From assembly GCA_963691655.1 (NCBI GenBank), contig OY829326.1, forward strand, positions 98,263,235 through 98,327,234: 64,000 nt of DNA. Direction: 5' to 3'. Below, in pieces: positions 45,765 to 58,012 of this stretch; the first letter of the stretch is position 1, and every line of letters begins with the position of its first letter. Source of the DNA: Toxonevra muliebris. Its lineage: Eukaryota > Arthropoda > Insecta > Diptera > Pallopteridae. The notes below the pieces were generated by a model. It was not told the DNA's origin. It searched no databases and saw only the letters and a list, made by a program, of their open reading frames with translations. Made by a program: the position numbers and the translations under genes.

Positions 45765-46900
45765 ATAAGTGCTTTCCACATTTAACCTTAGGAAGGCAAC
45801 AGGTATGACTAGTCACCCCACTACTTTTTAAAAGCACCGCAAAGAGAGTTGTCTTAACTGCATTTAATAAAAATAAAAAAGAATGTATTTTTATTGAAGT
45901 AAATAAGTGATTTTAAAATAAATAAGTCTGATTTTTTCTGTTTAACATATTTGCTATTTACATAGATATTTATAATGCCGTGATTTGCTATCATTATCAC
46001 TACGTTTTGTTTATACATTTATTGAAACCTAGATTCCTTATTACTTATCATTTTGTATTGTTTTTGTATTTTAAAAAATATTTAAGTTTAATGCAATCTA
46101 ACTAACCGAATGCAAAACCTATCAAACGCCTGTGTTTGCTACGTCGACTTCTCTGCTTGTATGGTATAGTCGATCTCCACACGCTTAACACCAACAATTA
46201 GTTCTGCCACGAGCAAATGTACACACACATTTTGTTTTCGTATGCACATATATGTGAGAGTAAATTGATCGAAACATAAACAAACAAACTCCGCTCGTAT
46301 TTTAATTTCTCTCTTCTTCTCTTTGTTGTTTAGAGTAGCACAGTCATGCCGCGCAGTAGTGTGAGCGAGAAGGGAACTGGACGTTACAGTTATCTTACAT
46401 CTTACGATACAGTTATTGTTACATTTTACACATTTGAAATTTTGCCCATACCGTGAGCTAAAATGTTTACACATCAAAAAAAAGAAGAAAACAAACATAT
46501 CGTCTTCGTTCTGGCAGAATTTACTAAGTCCATTTCTTTAATTTCTGAGATGAAGTTAGTTTATGCAGTGCATGGTGCGCTACAATCACTGGCAAACTAA
46601 AAAAATTAAAAGATTGATACACACATAAGTATACGTTTTAATTGCATCATCAAAAATCGAATTTATTATGACTCTTATTATGAACTGCGTTCGATCTTCG
46701 ACTGTAGTCGAATGCCCTGATCGAACGAATTTGAGTTTGGTATTATGACGTGTTTCGACAGAGAATAGCGTTAGTGAATTTCGCTCATTTTGGGTTGTTC
46801 ACGGTAGTATGTTTCTATCAGCTGATCGTCATTTTGAAAAATAAATACGATTTGTTTAAAAATGAAGTAGAAAAAATAAGGACAAAATAATTATGACTAC
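45765..46900. other. Intergenic sequence, no gene seen
   Basis: No gene is supported. A 119-codon minus-strand frame at 46,139-46,498 has biased composition and no recognisable domain. The TCGATCTTCGACTGTAGTCG palindrome-like motif near 46,690 may belong to the end of the Harbinger-like relic that follows. Confidence 0.4.
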
Positions 46901-47260
46901 AACGAAATAATGGTTCAACGATTCATCGGAAGAGGATGAGAGCTTGATGGAACTGGCCAGAAGTAGAAAACGATTAAGTGCAGCCTTTCGAAAAAGCTAT
47001 GGCATCTACAAAATTTGTGTACAGATTTCTACAGAACTTTCGACTGACCAAGGAGGCGTTTGTGGACTTGATCACTATTATTGCTCAAGCAATGCACATG
47101 ACCAAGATCAATTCCAAAAATATTAAATTGGCAGCAGTTCTGCAATTTTGTGCTTAGAGATCACTCCAACTAAGCATTGGGAATTTGCACTGCTCACGGT
47201 GTCTGTGGTATTATCAGAGGCTTTAGATGTCCTGGAAAATTGTACTTGTCAAAGATGAAT
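46901..47260 (+). pseudogene. PIF/Harbinger-type transposase relic
   Basis: An acidic, serine-rich start (DSSEEDESLMELARSRKRLS) is followed, after a frame change, by VYRFLQNFRLTKEAFVDLIT near 47,010-47,070, then KINSKNIKLAAVLQFCA. The F-R-L-[ST]-[KR]-E-x-[FV] pattern followed by a hydrophobic helix and an L-x2-L-x-F-x-A block matches the N-terminal region of PIF/Harbinger nucleases. A further decayed piece near 47,165-47,215 could correspond to the next conserved block. The catalytic domain is absent. The family call is moderately sure; the copy is dead. Confidence 0.5.
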
Positions 47261-48688
47261 AAAATTCAATTATTCAAGCAAAAGTATATTTTGCTAATAA
47301 AAGCGGAATGCCGGGAATTATTGGTTGGTCCTAAACCATTAAGTTCTTTTTTCGTCGCCAGAACTTTTAGGGAAATACCCTTTGCAATCAGAGAATTTGC
47401 TTTCAAACAATGACATAAGTTTCTATAACTGCAATGTGTTTCTCACCACTTTAAACCTGCAAAAAATTTATAAAAACTGTTTAAAATTAGTTTTTAGTTA
47501 AAAAGAAATAGCAAAATACTTAAATTTTTATAGAAGCTAATTAATACGGATCCAAATAGAAAAATTAATTTGGACTTAGTGATTTCTGCTTGAACGACGA
47601 CGATATATAGTAGTAATAAGAAAAGGAATTCTTATATAGGGGTGATTTAAATTTTTTTTTTTATTCAGTTAAATATCTTTTTTTTAATTTTTTTGGCTCC
47701 ACATGTAAGCCTAATGTAATGTACAAACGATTTCATTATTTACCTACGTAGTGTAATGGCTTGGTTCTAATGCAAAAATTCTGTATTTGCATTACAGGGA
47801 AATATGTGCCAGTAAGTCATTCTAATGTTCTAGGACCCTTCATAATTTTTAACACGGAACATTTTCTCCAAAAGCAGTATAATAGTTTTCTCAACGGTGA
47901 TTTTTTATCTGCCATTTATAGAAAAAGGGGGCTTAAAATCCCATTTTCAAGAGGAAGTGTAAGAGTTGGAGGAAAAGCGTATATTGCTTATCGCTTTGTG
48001 CTTAACAACTTTGTATCAGACATAAAATTCATATCTTCTGAAATAACAAAATTTCTTAATAACACCTGAAGATCCCATTTTTCTGGCTTCAGGTCATTGT
48101 GGGAGAACTAGATGTGATGGAGAAAAACTGTGTACGCAGTCGTGATCAGCAATCCCAAATTTTCGCAAGTATGCATGAACATAATAGTGCTACCCATTCT
48201 TATCGAATGAAAAAAAAAAAAAGCGAAATAAAGTAATAAAAAATTTATGCCAATATATCAAAATTTTCTTGCAAATCTTAGTTTAAATTAAATTTTAGAA
48301 AAAAAAAAATGAGAAAAAAGTAAACGTGTGCACAACCGTAAAAAAGTAAGCGAATTTGCTTACAAATAAGCTAAACGACAACCCTGATCAGAGCGTGAGC
48401 GTTACAAACCAGCATGATTTAAAAATTTTATAGAATCCAACAGCTGAAATGCAAGCAGATATTTTAACAAATTCTTTGGCATATATTTAGAAATTAGAAA
48501 GTCAAGATTATGGCATCACTCTAACGAAATAATACAACCATTAATTAAAACATACGCAAGGTTGCAACTTTCATGAATGGCACCATTGCTTATTTAAAAT
48601 TTTATTCCGCGAAAGCAACGGAGCGTCTTTTCTTCATATTCTTTTGTGCAATTTAATTCCATTGGATTATAAGATAAATATAATAGAG
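47261..48688. other. Intergenic sequence before the kinase gene
   Basis: No gene is recognised. A 102-codon open frame at 47,761-48,069 starts at a TTG and has no family resemblance. The last 100 bases should include the kinase leader; no TATA box is obvious. Confidence 0.4.
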
Positions 48689-49803
48689 ATGGAAACTCCA
48701 CGACGTGCTCTTCGTAATTTACATATTGAAAATGTGGAGCACTTATGTACACCGCTGAAAATTCCACCATCTCCTTTTATGAAAAGTCTTGGCTACGGTA
48801 CGGGTGTGAACGTTTATCGTTTGGATAGATCACCAAAATGTGGACAAATTCGATCACCTTTTGCAGTAAAACGAATTTCGCAACGTGCACGGACAACGGA
48901 AAATGTTGAACTATTTAATGCACGCATTCAGGAGGAAGCGGAAATCTTAAGGTATTTCGTTTCCAAAGTATACATATTTATTTTTCTCTAATAAATTTCA
49001 TATTAGAAAACTGTCACATCCGAATATTGTGGGCTATCGCGGTATTACCAATACTGATGGGTTTAATACATTGGCTTTAGAATGTTGTAATACTTCACTG
49101 GGTTCCATATTGGAAGAACGTAACGAAGATGAGTTGGGGCCTTTGCCCGCCAAGGAAACACTTAAAATGATCGCTGACATTTCGTGTGCACTCGATTATT
49201 TACACACTGAAGTGAAATTGTTGCATGGTGATTTGAAATCTTTCAATGTGCTCGTCAAAGGTGATTTCGAGATTTGTAAATTGTGTGATTTTGGTGTAAG
49301 TTTGCCAATGAATGAGAATGGGTTTGTTGACACAACAAAAAATCGTTACGTGGGTGAGTTGAAAATGCAATATCGAACGATATAAGCAAAACAAATCTTA
49401 ATTTGTATATAAAATTTATTTTATTTCAGGTACTAATATTTGGTCAGCTCCCGAAGTTATTGACGAATTAGAAATGATTGACTGTAAAGCTGATATATTT
49501 AGCTTTGGTCTCATTATCTATGAAACAATTGCCCTGGTACCACCTCACACTATAGATTTGAATCTTGAAGACGATGAGAATACGAGTACAGAAAACACAG
49601 ATGACGATAGCGAATTGGAATCGAAATTTATAGAACGTATGGACCAAGCTTGTGGCACACGTCCACCTTTACCGCAGGCGTTTCAATTAAGTGATGAATA
49701 CAATCTTATTGTTGAGCTTTTCTATTGTTGCACTAATGATCTGGCAGAAAATAGACCAACAGCAAAAGTTATATGGAAATCATTAAAAAAAAGTAGAGAA
49801 TAA
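48689..49803 (+). CDS. PBK/TOPK-like serine/threonine kinase
   Basis: Three exons (48,689-48,951, 49,007-49,353, 49,430-49,803) encode 327 residues, close to the 322 of human PBK. The protein is almost entirely a kinase domain. It has a glycine loop GYGTGVNVYRL (35-45), catalytic Lys61 in FAVKRIS, the alpha-C Glu in RIQEEAEIL and SHPNIVGYRG. The catalytic loop is HGDLKSFNVL with Asp163. HGD in place of HRD is characteristic of PBK/TOPK. The metal-binding motif is DFG (182-184), followed by VSLPMNENG. The APE motif is WSAPEVIDELE, then DCKADIFSFGLIIYE. Mammalian PBK is a mitotic MAPKK-like kinase; the fly role is inferred. The start is the Met of METPRRALRN. A poly(A) signal lies at 49,841, and the channel gene converges 83 bases away. 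Confidence 0.92.
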
Positions 49804-49840
49804 AGAAAACTAATTATATTGATTGTGATTGTGTATGACA

Positions 49841-49846
49841 AATAAA
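49841..49846 (+). promoter_or_regulatory. Poly(A) signal of the kinase gene
   Basis: AATAAA, 37 bases after the stop and 40 bases before the end of the oppositely oriented channel gene. Confidence 0.8.
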
Positions 49847-49886
49847 ATATATTATTGGTTATTAAATATGCCTTAATTACAAAAAT

Positions 49887-52574
49887 TTAAGTTGCTTTTG
49901 TTATTTGTCGATATCTACAGAATTTCTCAAAAAATCGGAATCCAACAAAATATAACAGCTCAAAACCACTTATGAGTGAGCAACCCATGCAAATGCCTAT
50001 GACGCCGCCAATATTTGCTAAAAATAGAAACTCATTAGGAAACAAGTATAGGATTAGGTTTACTTTCAAAAATTTTCATACCTAACGAATTTATAAAGCA
50101 AATAAAAAATTTGGCAAAATCTGAAAAATTTATATAAATTTCCGCACTATGTAATAAATTGAAGACATAACTTTTTAAGTTTTCCAAAAAACGTTGCATA
50201 TTAATTTTTCAAATTATCCATTTTAGCCAAATATCAAGGCACAAATATTGTTCACACTCCCTTTTCGATATCTTTATAAAATAAAAAAGGATCACAGAGA
50301 AAGGAAACAAATATCAAAGTAAAGCTACTCCTTGTCGTTAAAACCTTGTTTATGATACGATGCCATCAAAAATTCTAAGTGAATGAAAACTAAAATGGTT
50401 GAGGGCACAAAATGGAATTTGGCTACGGAATTGAATGGTATACTGTAAAAGAAACAAAAATGATTTGATTTTGGAATCAATACTATCTGAGTATATTGAA
50501 AATTAGTTCAGCACAATTTCACTATGCCTAAGTTTACAGATTTTTAAAAAAATTATTCACGGCATGTTTTTACGATTTTATTTAAAAATTCGTTGGGAGT
50601 GAACAATTTTTGGGCGAACTGTCTGATTTCAAAAGTGTTGAGCGAGAGTATTTCACTTTCATTCAGTGGATTATGATTGTTCAATTGAAATGCTCAATTT
50701 CTCAATTGAAAATAATCATACTAAGAAATGTTCTGATAAATAACTTACATAAAATCTGATACCAATTGTATAGAACATTCTTCTGATATTGCATGGCATA
50801 TGCTGTTTTCAAGTATAATTGTATGAGGCTCTGCTGGTCAGCAATCATTGCTGTTGAATTTGCACTAGAAATGAAAAAGTTTAAGAAGCTGCAAGTATTA
50901 GGGCCGTTTTCTCGACTTACAATAACTTATTATTCTTCGTCAAATGTTGCATCTCCTTCAACTTGGTTGCATGTTTTCGATAGAAATAAAGATTGTAACT
51001 GCATAAAGGCAAACAATTTGCACATTCCAACGATTCTTGTAGATCCTGTAGCAAGTGCTTTGATATATAATCCACGGGGCGAAATGTATTCCAAGTAACT
51101 ACAAAAGCACAAAGTTCATCACAAAATATGTTCATGAAATTTCTTTTCATACACACTCGCCTTCATATCGTGCCATACACTCCACATGTATAAACGAACA
51201 ATAAAGCACGCTAGAATTTGCTAAAATAAAATCTTTTGGTGTATAAAAAGGCACGCAATGACATAAATTATAAATGCTGCGAATTTTACAGCGCGTCAAG
51301 CATTCCTCCTGACTATAAGCCAAGTTATACTCTTTCGGCTTTTCATCAGAAAAATAGCAACGCCGTCGTTGTGCTGAGTAATCCCGCACCTCTTTGTCAG
51401 TAGTTTGAACAATGATATCAAGCTCTACCTCAATATGTTCGCCTGAAGAAATGAACATTTCTTGTGCTCCTCCAGTAGAAGCATCAGGAAAGTTATTGTT
51501 ATCAAAGAGTTGTAATGTATAACCACTTATACTACGATCAGCATAGAAATAATCAGCGGTAGATGTATTAAGTAAGAAGGTAAGACCCATTTCGATGCCA
51601 GTAATATTGGGCATAAATAGTTTGAAAGAGCTAAAACAGAAGAAGTACAAAGTGCATAAGAGATGTTAGAAAGTATTTAAGTATTGAATGCGTAATCTTG
51701 CTAACTTCCTTTCCGCAGCACCACGTTTATAATTGAATATACAGCAATATCCTATTGGTGTGGCATATAATTTAAATATATCGCTGCATAGTTTCGGTTG
51801 ATTAGCCCAACGGCACAATATTAATAATTCCGAGCATGATGGTACAATCTTTTTGAAATCATAGGTTATGAATTTTGTATTTTATAAATGAGAATGTTGA
51901 TACGTATGTAGATTGCAGAATCAAAAATTACCCTTTCTAAAATGTTAATTGTTGTATAATTTTTAATGATATCAAGCTCTTTTTGAAATTTAATGACCTC
52001 GTCGAAAATCACTGAATTACTATCAAAATAACCAGCAAATAATTGCATTCTCTCAAGCCAATACTTATAGCTGTTAACTTGGCCGCTACTTTTGAAGCTG
52101 TAGTTAAAGAGAGTATTCATAAAAGTTATATTCTTTAGCTAGATATGAACATACATACATTTCTTGGGCGATTGTCTCAACTTTTTGACGACTTATTTTG
52201 TTGACGCTACAAATGGCAACTGCCGGAAATGGTATTTCTATATCCCATATAGCATGATGTTGATTATCTAAGGAAGTTACAGTGGGATCTTGCAGAAAAT
52301 TGAATAATGTTACTATTACTACATAAGTGGCAAAAGTAATGCCCAATAGAATAAAGAGAAACCAAAATAGCCTAAAAATATACAAATACTCATAGTTAAA
52401 AAGCTAAACTGAGCTTGTCTTTACTTTCTAAAATATGTTGAAAGTCACAAACCGTTGATATTTACGACGTTTTATATAATATAACAATCCAAAGCCATTG
52501 AGGCTTGTCTTTTGAAAAAACTCCACCATTGTGTCCTTGGCAGCTTTATACAATATTGATTCATTTTTGGACAT
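49887..52574 (-). CDS. Pickpocket-type DEG/ENaC sodium channel
   Basis: Eight exons in transcript order: 52574-52453, 52371-52159, 52097-51932, 51848-51706, 51630-51155, 51098-50921, 50864-50749, 50017-49887, giving about 514 residues. DEG/ENaC subunits form trimeric amiloride-sensitive cation channels in the plasma membrane. The N terminus has EFFQKTSLNGFGLLYYIK, where ENaCs have His-Gly and this has Asn26-Gly27. TM1 is about residues 42-64 (LFWFLFILLGITFATYVVIV), then FPAVAICSVNKIS. The ectodomain carries PSCSELLILCRW, CYF, ECLTRCKIRSIYNLCHCVPF and CANCLPLC. Before TM2 comes VLYNWYQIL, then GGVIGICMGCSLISGFELLY, with GCS at the G-x-S selectivity site. Junctions of exons 3/4 and 5/6 are uncertain; 51,153/51,045 is an equal alternative for the latter (497 residues). 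Which ppk number this is cannot be told. Confidence 0.92.
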
Positions 52575-55500
52575 TACTTTTTACAAATGCTTATAAATAT
52601 TGAGAATACAATTGTCAACTCTTGCCGTTATGATTGCAAGTTAAACTGAAGCAGTTGAAAACTTTTCTTGCTATAAATGCTTAATTTAACATTTATTTGT
52701 TCAATGGGATATGTAGTGGGCGTATAAAATTTGGATCTTACAATATGATTAGATTTAATTGGTTTGTTTAACAAGAAAGCAAGGAAGAAAATATCTGCAT
52801 ATAATAAATATGTTTGCACTAGCGGATTGGAGTTAACCTCCGCAACAACCACAGGAACAAATTTTTAATAGCATGCAATGAATTATGGAGACAGGGTATC
52901 TGCTCGTATAAGTAAATATATATTTTTACTTTTAGTCATTTAAATGCGTCATATTTTCGTGGGAGTCTCTATAATTATTCACCTCCTTTCGTTTGGAATG
53001 GTCTCATCATCCCATATCTTATTATAGACTGAAATACTAATAATAAGAACCATCACAAAGATCACTGACGGACTTCGAAAGTGCCGTATGATTTGCCTGT
53101 CCAGTACGTGTCCACAACACTATTCTGACGTTGTCACTTTCACAAACGTTCTTTAAGCCAGATAAATATCACTCAAACAAATTAAAACATGAACTTTATA
53201 CCTATGGAAAATTAACATCTAAATTTCATTTTCATAACTTTTAAGTCGTTCCCTCAGAAATGAGTTGGCGCATACGTCATTTTCCCATTTTCAGCGAAAT
53301 TTTGTGTTTCAAAGCCTGAATTTTCAGAATCTTCAACCCGTTTTCTTCTATCTATTCCTGTTCCGAGATAATGAGTGTGCACTTTGCCGTACACACTACC
53401 AAAACGGAAATCAATCACATTGTTTTGCCGTATAATCCAATTCATGGCGTATGCGGCAAATTTTCAATACAAAATTAAGTTTTATTTCTCAGAAAGTTGT
53501 TTTACCGTACGTAAGCCAAAAAATATTCTAAACAACTGACGAAGTACATGCAGTTTGCAGAACATTTTTTTTTAAACACGCTCTGTATTGATGAAAATAA
53601 TCCTTTTTAATCAATATAACACAACTTGATATCCTTTACTACTAAAACGGGGGGAGGGGGAATACCAGACTTTACATTGAAACTGAAATTAGAAGTATAT
53701 AACCATATTAAGAGTTTTCTCATTATCGACTCTCACTGTTGTCGAACTTTGTCAGGGCGGCAGTATTTGCATCCACATCTATCTTTATTTGGAACAAACC
53801 CTTTCTAAGCCAGTGTCTGAAAAATTTTATAGAGATCAATTTAACTTCAACTTCAATCTTTCATTCCCAAAGTTAAAAAAAGAGCAATGTGGCCGGTGTG
53901 TGCAATATAAGATAACAAAAAATCCAACAACAACTGAAATATAAAATTTCGAAAAACACAGAACTGAAAAACAAGGTTAAAAAGTAGAACGTGATCTTGA
54001 CAGAATATTGATTCAAATACTGTTGTTACTTGTTTTCATCTACAAAGCGTTTCCACTCTCTCCAAAGGGTTTGCTACTTGTTTCTATTAGGGCGATGTTA
54101 CACGATCAATGTTTTGCTGTCAAACAATGCAATTGTTGTTGCTTTGTAAAATGAACACTGACCAAAAGAGAGAATGAACACATTTCACTTCAAACTTTTT
54201 AGTGACGAAAAAAACCTGCATCGCTTCAAATAAAATGGGGTTGCTGCAGATGCACTGTTGCATTTTATTGGAAAATACTAATATTTTATGAAAAATACTA
54301 CAATTTTTACTAACTTATAAATAAATTTTTTTTCTTTGCCACCCTTTGCGCTGTTGTCTTTTGCTTATTTGTGAAAATGAGTATTGTTTAAAAAATTACT
54401 TAATAATTTTTATAATAACATGGTAATTCAATGGCCAAGTAACAAAGTGTCGTAGTTTATTTTAATAGTTCGCAAATTTTAAAGATTATTTTTCTGTGTT
54501 TTTCATTTATAAATGCAATATTTTTTGTATAATTTGTTGCTATTTCCACCAACATTATCTCATATTGTCATTATAATTATTTTCCATCCATTTCCATTCC
54601 AATTGTTGAATTTTCATTCACTCCAAAATACAATTAAATACTTCTTTTTTGGAAAAACATAGTTGCAGATAAAAGTATTAAAAAATAACATTCAGCAAAA
54701 AACTGATAGTGTAACAGGGCATCAAACAAAACGATGAAAAGAGAGTAAAAACAAAAAACCTGTAACATCAGCCTTATAAACGTAAGATAAATATTTATAA
54801 TACGGATGACTGCTACAGTAATACCTCATATTAAAAAAAAATTCACTTACTGTTCTTTATGGTATAAGGTAAAGAGTGGGCGTGGTGGAAATGATATAAA
54901 TAGTTGCATTTACAAAATTTTAAGTCATTTAATTAAAGATTATCCTAATTTGGCAAAATGTCGACAGCTTTGCTTAAATTTTTGGCCGAAAATCCAACCA
55001 AAAGAATCACTCAAAAATATTCAGAACCTGGCCACTCCGAGATCCAAGAAGTGGATTGTATCCATAGCGCTCTTGACAGATATTTCAAAACAATGGAAAC
55101 ACATAGCATACTTTCACTGCTTGGATTTTTAAAAAATTTCGTATCAAAAAACATCAAATTAAAACATTTACAAATGAAACAGGAAGATTTTAAGAATTTC
55201 TCTAAAATTGCATCTCAATTAAATTTGGGTGTTAAGCAAAATTTAAGTTTTTAGAATACAATTAAAAGGATCTGTTTGCAATCAAATTTAAGACCTCAGT
55301 TCTAGAAATACTATTTCAGTTTTCCAATATACTTTTGAGAAAAAGTATAAAAAGAATTTGGAAATTCCAAAAATATTCTCCTAAAGGATTTGATTGCACT
55401 GGATCAAAAAGAAAATATATCCAAGGAAAAAATGGCATCAAGTCACTTTATAATTTTTTTAATGAAAAAGATAAATAAGCTTTATAATTGTACTAAAATT

Positions 55501-55690
55501 AGATTATGTTAATTAAACTTAATTTCTTTTTAATTCACTAATTTATTTTGACTAAAGTTGTCTTTTTGTGTTTATTTAACTTTATGTTTTTAGTTTTTAT
55601 ATTTACAACATTCAGTTTTCCTAAAAAAAATATCGGCTAGTTTAGTTAAAAATTAAGTTTAAGCTTTAAATTCAATTTACTCGAAATGGA
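52575..55690. other. Intergenic sequence upstream of the channel gene
   Basis: The channel promoter should lie just right of 52,574. A 74-codon minus-strand frame at 52,628-52,852 is open but not recognised, and could be chance. Apart from the relic at 54,806-55,254 I see only AT-rich sequence. Confidence 0.4.
54806..55254 (+). pseudogene. Repeat-associated protein relic (GHS..E.D..H motif)
   Basis: Two overlapping frames together give one plausible protein. The first (54,806 on) reads KVKSGRGGNDINSCIYKILS. The second (54,958-55,254) reads QKYSEPGHSEIQEVDCIHSA LDRYFKTM and then KHLQMKQEDFKNFSKIASQL. The order K-Y-x-x-x-G-H-[ST]-x-x-E-x-D-x-x-H-x-x-[IL]-[DE]-[KR], followed by [ML]-x-x-x-D-F, is what I remember from uncharacterised, multi-copy arthropod proteins that look transposon-related. 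A shift of frame between the parts makes this a broken copy. Family identity is tentative. Confidence 0.4.
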
Positions 55691-55691
55691 A

Positions 55692-56199
55692 ATTTGGTGT
55701 ATACGTAACGCTCGTATCTTTTTTCGGACCGAAAACAGTATCTTTTCTAACAGAAATTTTAAAAAAACTGTAAATCGATTTCAAAAAACTGTATATTTCG
55801 CGGTATAAACTTTTTCAATGAAAATTAACAAGGAAAGCAATTTATCCAGCATCTAAATCGTACCTTCTGTAGTTGAATTGAATTTGTGCTTTGAAGAAAT
55901 TTGACGAAACGATTCCGGCTTTGCTAAGAGATATTTGTAGAAATCAACGCATGGATATTTCAAGTTACATTTGATGACAAGAATCGCCTTCAATGTTTCC
56001 ACTTCTTTCAAAAGTATACTCACAACGAGTTGCCATTGTTCTTTCAGACGTTTTGCATTGCGATTGATGAATTTCGTAGCGTTAAAAATTTTATATTTTT
56101 TTCTTAGTATAAACGCGGTATTTTGATAAAAAAAAAGGCGGTATGCGGTTTTGGAGTTGAAAAACAGTATAGATACGAGCGGTATGTATACGCCAAATC
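55692..56199. mobile_element. Inverted-repeat element, ATTTGGNGTATAC ends
   Basis: ATTTGGTGTATACGTAACGC TCGTATC at the left and the inverted GATACGAGCGGTATGTATAC GCCAAAT at the right match in 24 of 27 positions. The right end continues outward into AATTTTCAGGCGGCGACG, which matches the hairpin arm at 45,689-45,714, so the true end may be near 56,215. The 500-bp interior is non-coding. Confidence 0.6.
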
Positions 56200-56215
56200 A
56201 ATTTTCAGGCGGCGA

Positions 56216-57482
56216 CGAAGGGTTAAGTTTATATCCTGAAATTTCGGGTCTCATCTCAAATCATTCCGCAGGATTCTCATCTACATATATCATGTTCTTT
56301 ACCATTCATCAAAGATTTTACAGCTTTTACGATTTGTTCAACTGTTGGTGCATCAGAAAAAAGCAACTAAATAATTTCTGATTAAGGATTCTGTATTTAA
56401 ACATTAAATATCGATATTAGTCAACTGATACCATTATACAACAAAATAAAAAAAAATTCCCAAGTGGATGGTCCTTAATGCGGTAAAGTTATAGGGGTTC
56501 AAAGTTGAAATTTTGATCAAAAAACGAACTTAATAATGGCAAAAATTTAATTTAATTTGTCATATCTCGAAAACCTGAAATGCTGCGACAAAACTGACTG
56601 GCAGATTCGGATTCAGCGGCTAAAAACATTATTGAGAACAATCTACTTTGGAGATGGGCAAAAAAAAAAAAACAGTGTTGTGTAGTTTAATATCGAGCCC
56701 TTCCCGCAAAAATGAACTAGATATCAACTTTTAAACTTGTGTAACATGTATAGTAATGAATTTTTCTAATTGAACAATGGGTTATTTTCACAGAAATTTT
56801 AATTTTAGCGTTTTAACAGTGTAGATCTCAATTACTCCTATGTGTATTGCAGTGAAACACTTGAATTTAATTCTTTCTGGAACGTACGGAAACGAAAAAC
56901 CGAATCTGTATTCGTATTCTCTGATCCCTATTTATTGTTAAAATGTTTTTTATTAAAATATAAGTTTTACACCCCTGAAGCCCTAAGTTTTCGTGGATCC
57001 TCAATGGGGGTTTTTACGAACTTTTTCTATTCATTTTTATTAGATGCCAATTTTTTTTTTAAAGATAGGCAAAGCGTAAGGAAACGATAGAGCACATCCC
57101 CAGTCCAGATTCACATTCTTTATCCCTCATTTTACTGTAAAAAGGTTTTTAGAAAGTTTTAATTGAAAATCTTAGGGTCACCGGTGACTTATAGCAAAAC
57201 TTGTATCTCCCAAAAAGTGAACAATATTTCAATAACATGGGAAATCATGTTTGCGAAATAGTTTTTTTTCATAACATATTAAAAATTTAACGTATTTACA
57301 CAAGTTATGTCTAAATCTGAAGAAGGTAACAAATTTTTTTTTACTTTACCACTATGGTGCGACAATTAAACACCAATTCCAAACTTTTTTTTTAATAATA
57401 ACTAAAGCGCAATCAATTATCTTTTCACCGAGTATAAATTTATTAAAATCGGTGGAATAATTTTTCGATATATGCTTACAAG
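56216..57482. other. AT-rich intergenic sequence
   Basis: No gene or named repeat seen. Short open frames at 56,842-57,090 and nearby lack any domain. Confidence 0.4.
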
Positions 57483-58008
57483 CAGAGCTGGGCTGTTTCG
57501 ATTACTTTTGTAATCTATTACACATGAAGTACCATTACTTGTAATCGTACTCAATACTAATACAACTCAAAACTAAAAGCAATTGAATTATTCATAAAAA
57601 AAATCATCCATTTTTCCAAGTTATAAATCACACAGTTAATAGCATTAATAATATTAACTGCAACGTGGTCAGTATAAACGGACATTTTTTAATAGTTAGT
57701 TTTGTGAACTTCAGAATTGTGGTATTCTGAATTTTCAACTTCATTAAAAAAATAATTATTTATGAATGATGGACTGGTCTTCTGATGATTAACGCAAGTA
57801 TCAAGCTTCAAATGGTGCTGATATATTTATATTTCCAAACATTTTATGAACAAATTTCAAATATTTAATACAAATTATTTTGTAATCAAACCAAAACGAG
57901 TACTGTAATCGTGCTCAAAAAATTTCGAGTACTATTCCTTGATGTACTTGTACTCAACATTTTTTTGAGTACGATTACAGTAATCGTACCTCTACACGCC
58001 CAGCTCTG
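57483..58008. mobile_element. hAT-like MITE, CAGAGCTGGGC ends
   Basis: CAGAGCTGGGC (57,483-57,493) and GCCCAGCTCTG (57,998-58,008) are perfect inverted copies; including one flanking pair, AGCAG...CTGCT, they extend to 13 bp. Repeated GATTAC/GTAATCG motifs stand inside both ends, typical of transposase-binding subterminal repeats of hAT elements. The CAG(A/N)G start is also hAT-like. The interior is non-coding. The left flank CTTACAAG is only partly matched at the right, because another element begins 4 bases later. Confidence 0.75.
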
Positions 58009-58012
58009 CTTA

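Noticed and set aside
47761..48069. 102-codon plus-strand frame upstream of the kinase.
   Set aside because: It begins at TTG, has no recognisable domain, and its surroundings are repeat-derived.
50793..51098. 101-codon plus-strand frame.
   Set aside because: It is an antisense shadow of channel exons 6 and 7.
52628..52852. 74-codon minus-strand frame as an extra channel exon or small gene.
   Set aside because: The channel already has a complete N terminus with a good start at 52,574, and this frame shows no DEG/ENaC or other motif.
53262..53465. GGCGCATACG and GGCGTATGCGG motifs as element ends.
   Set aside because: The two copies do not align as inverted repeats over more than a few bases.
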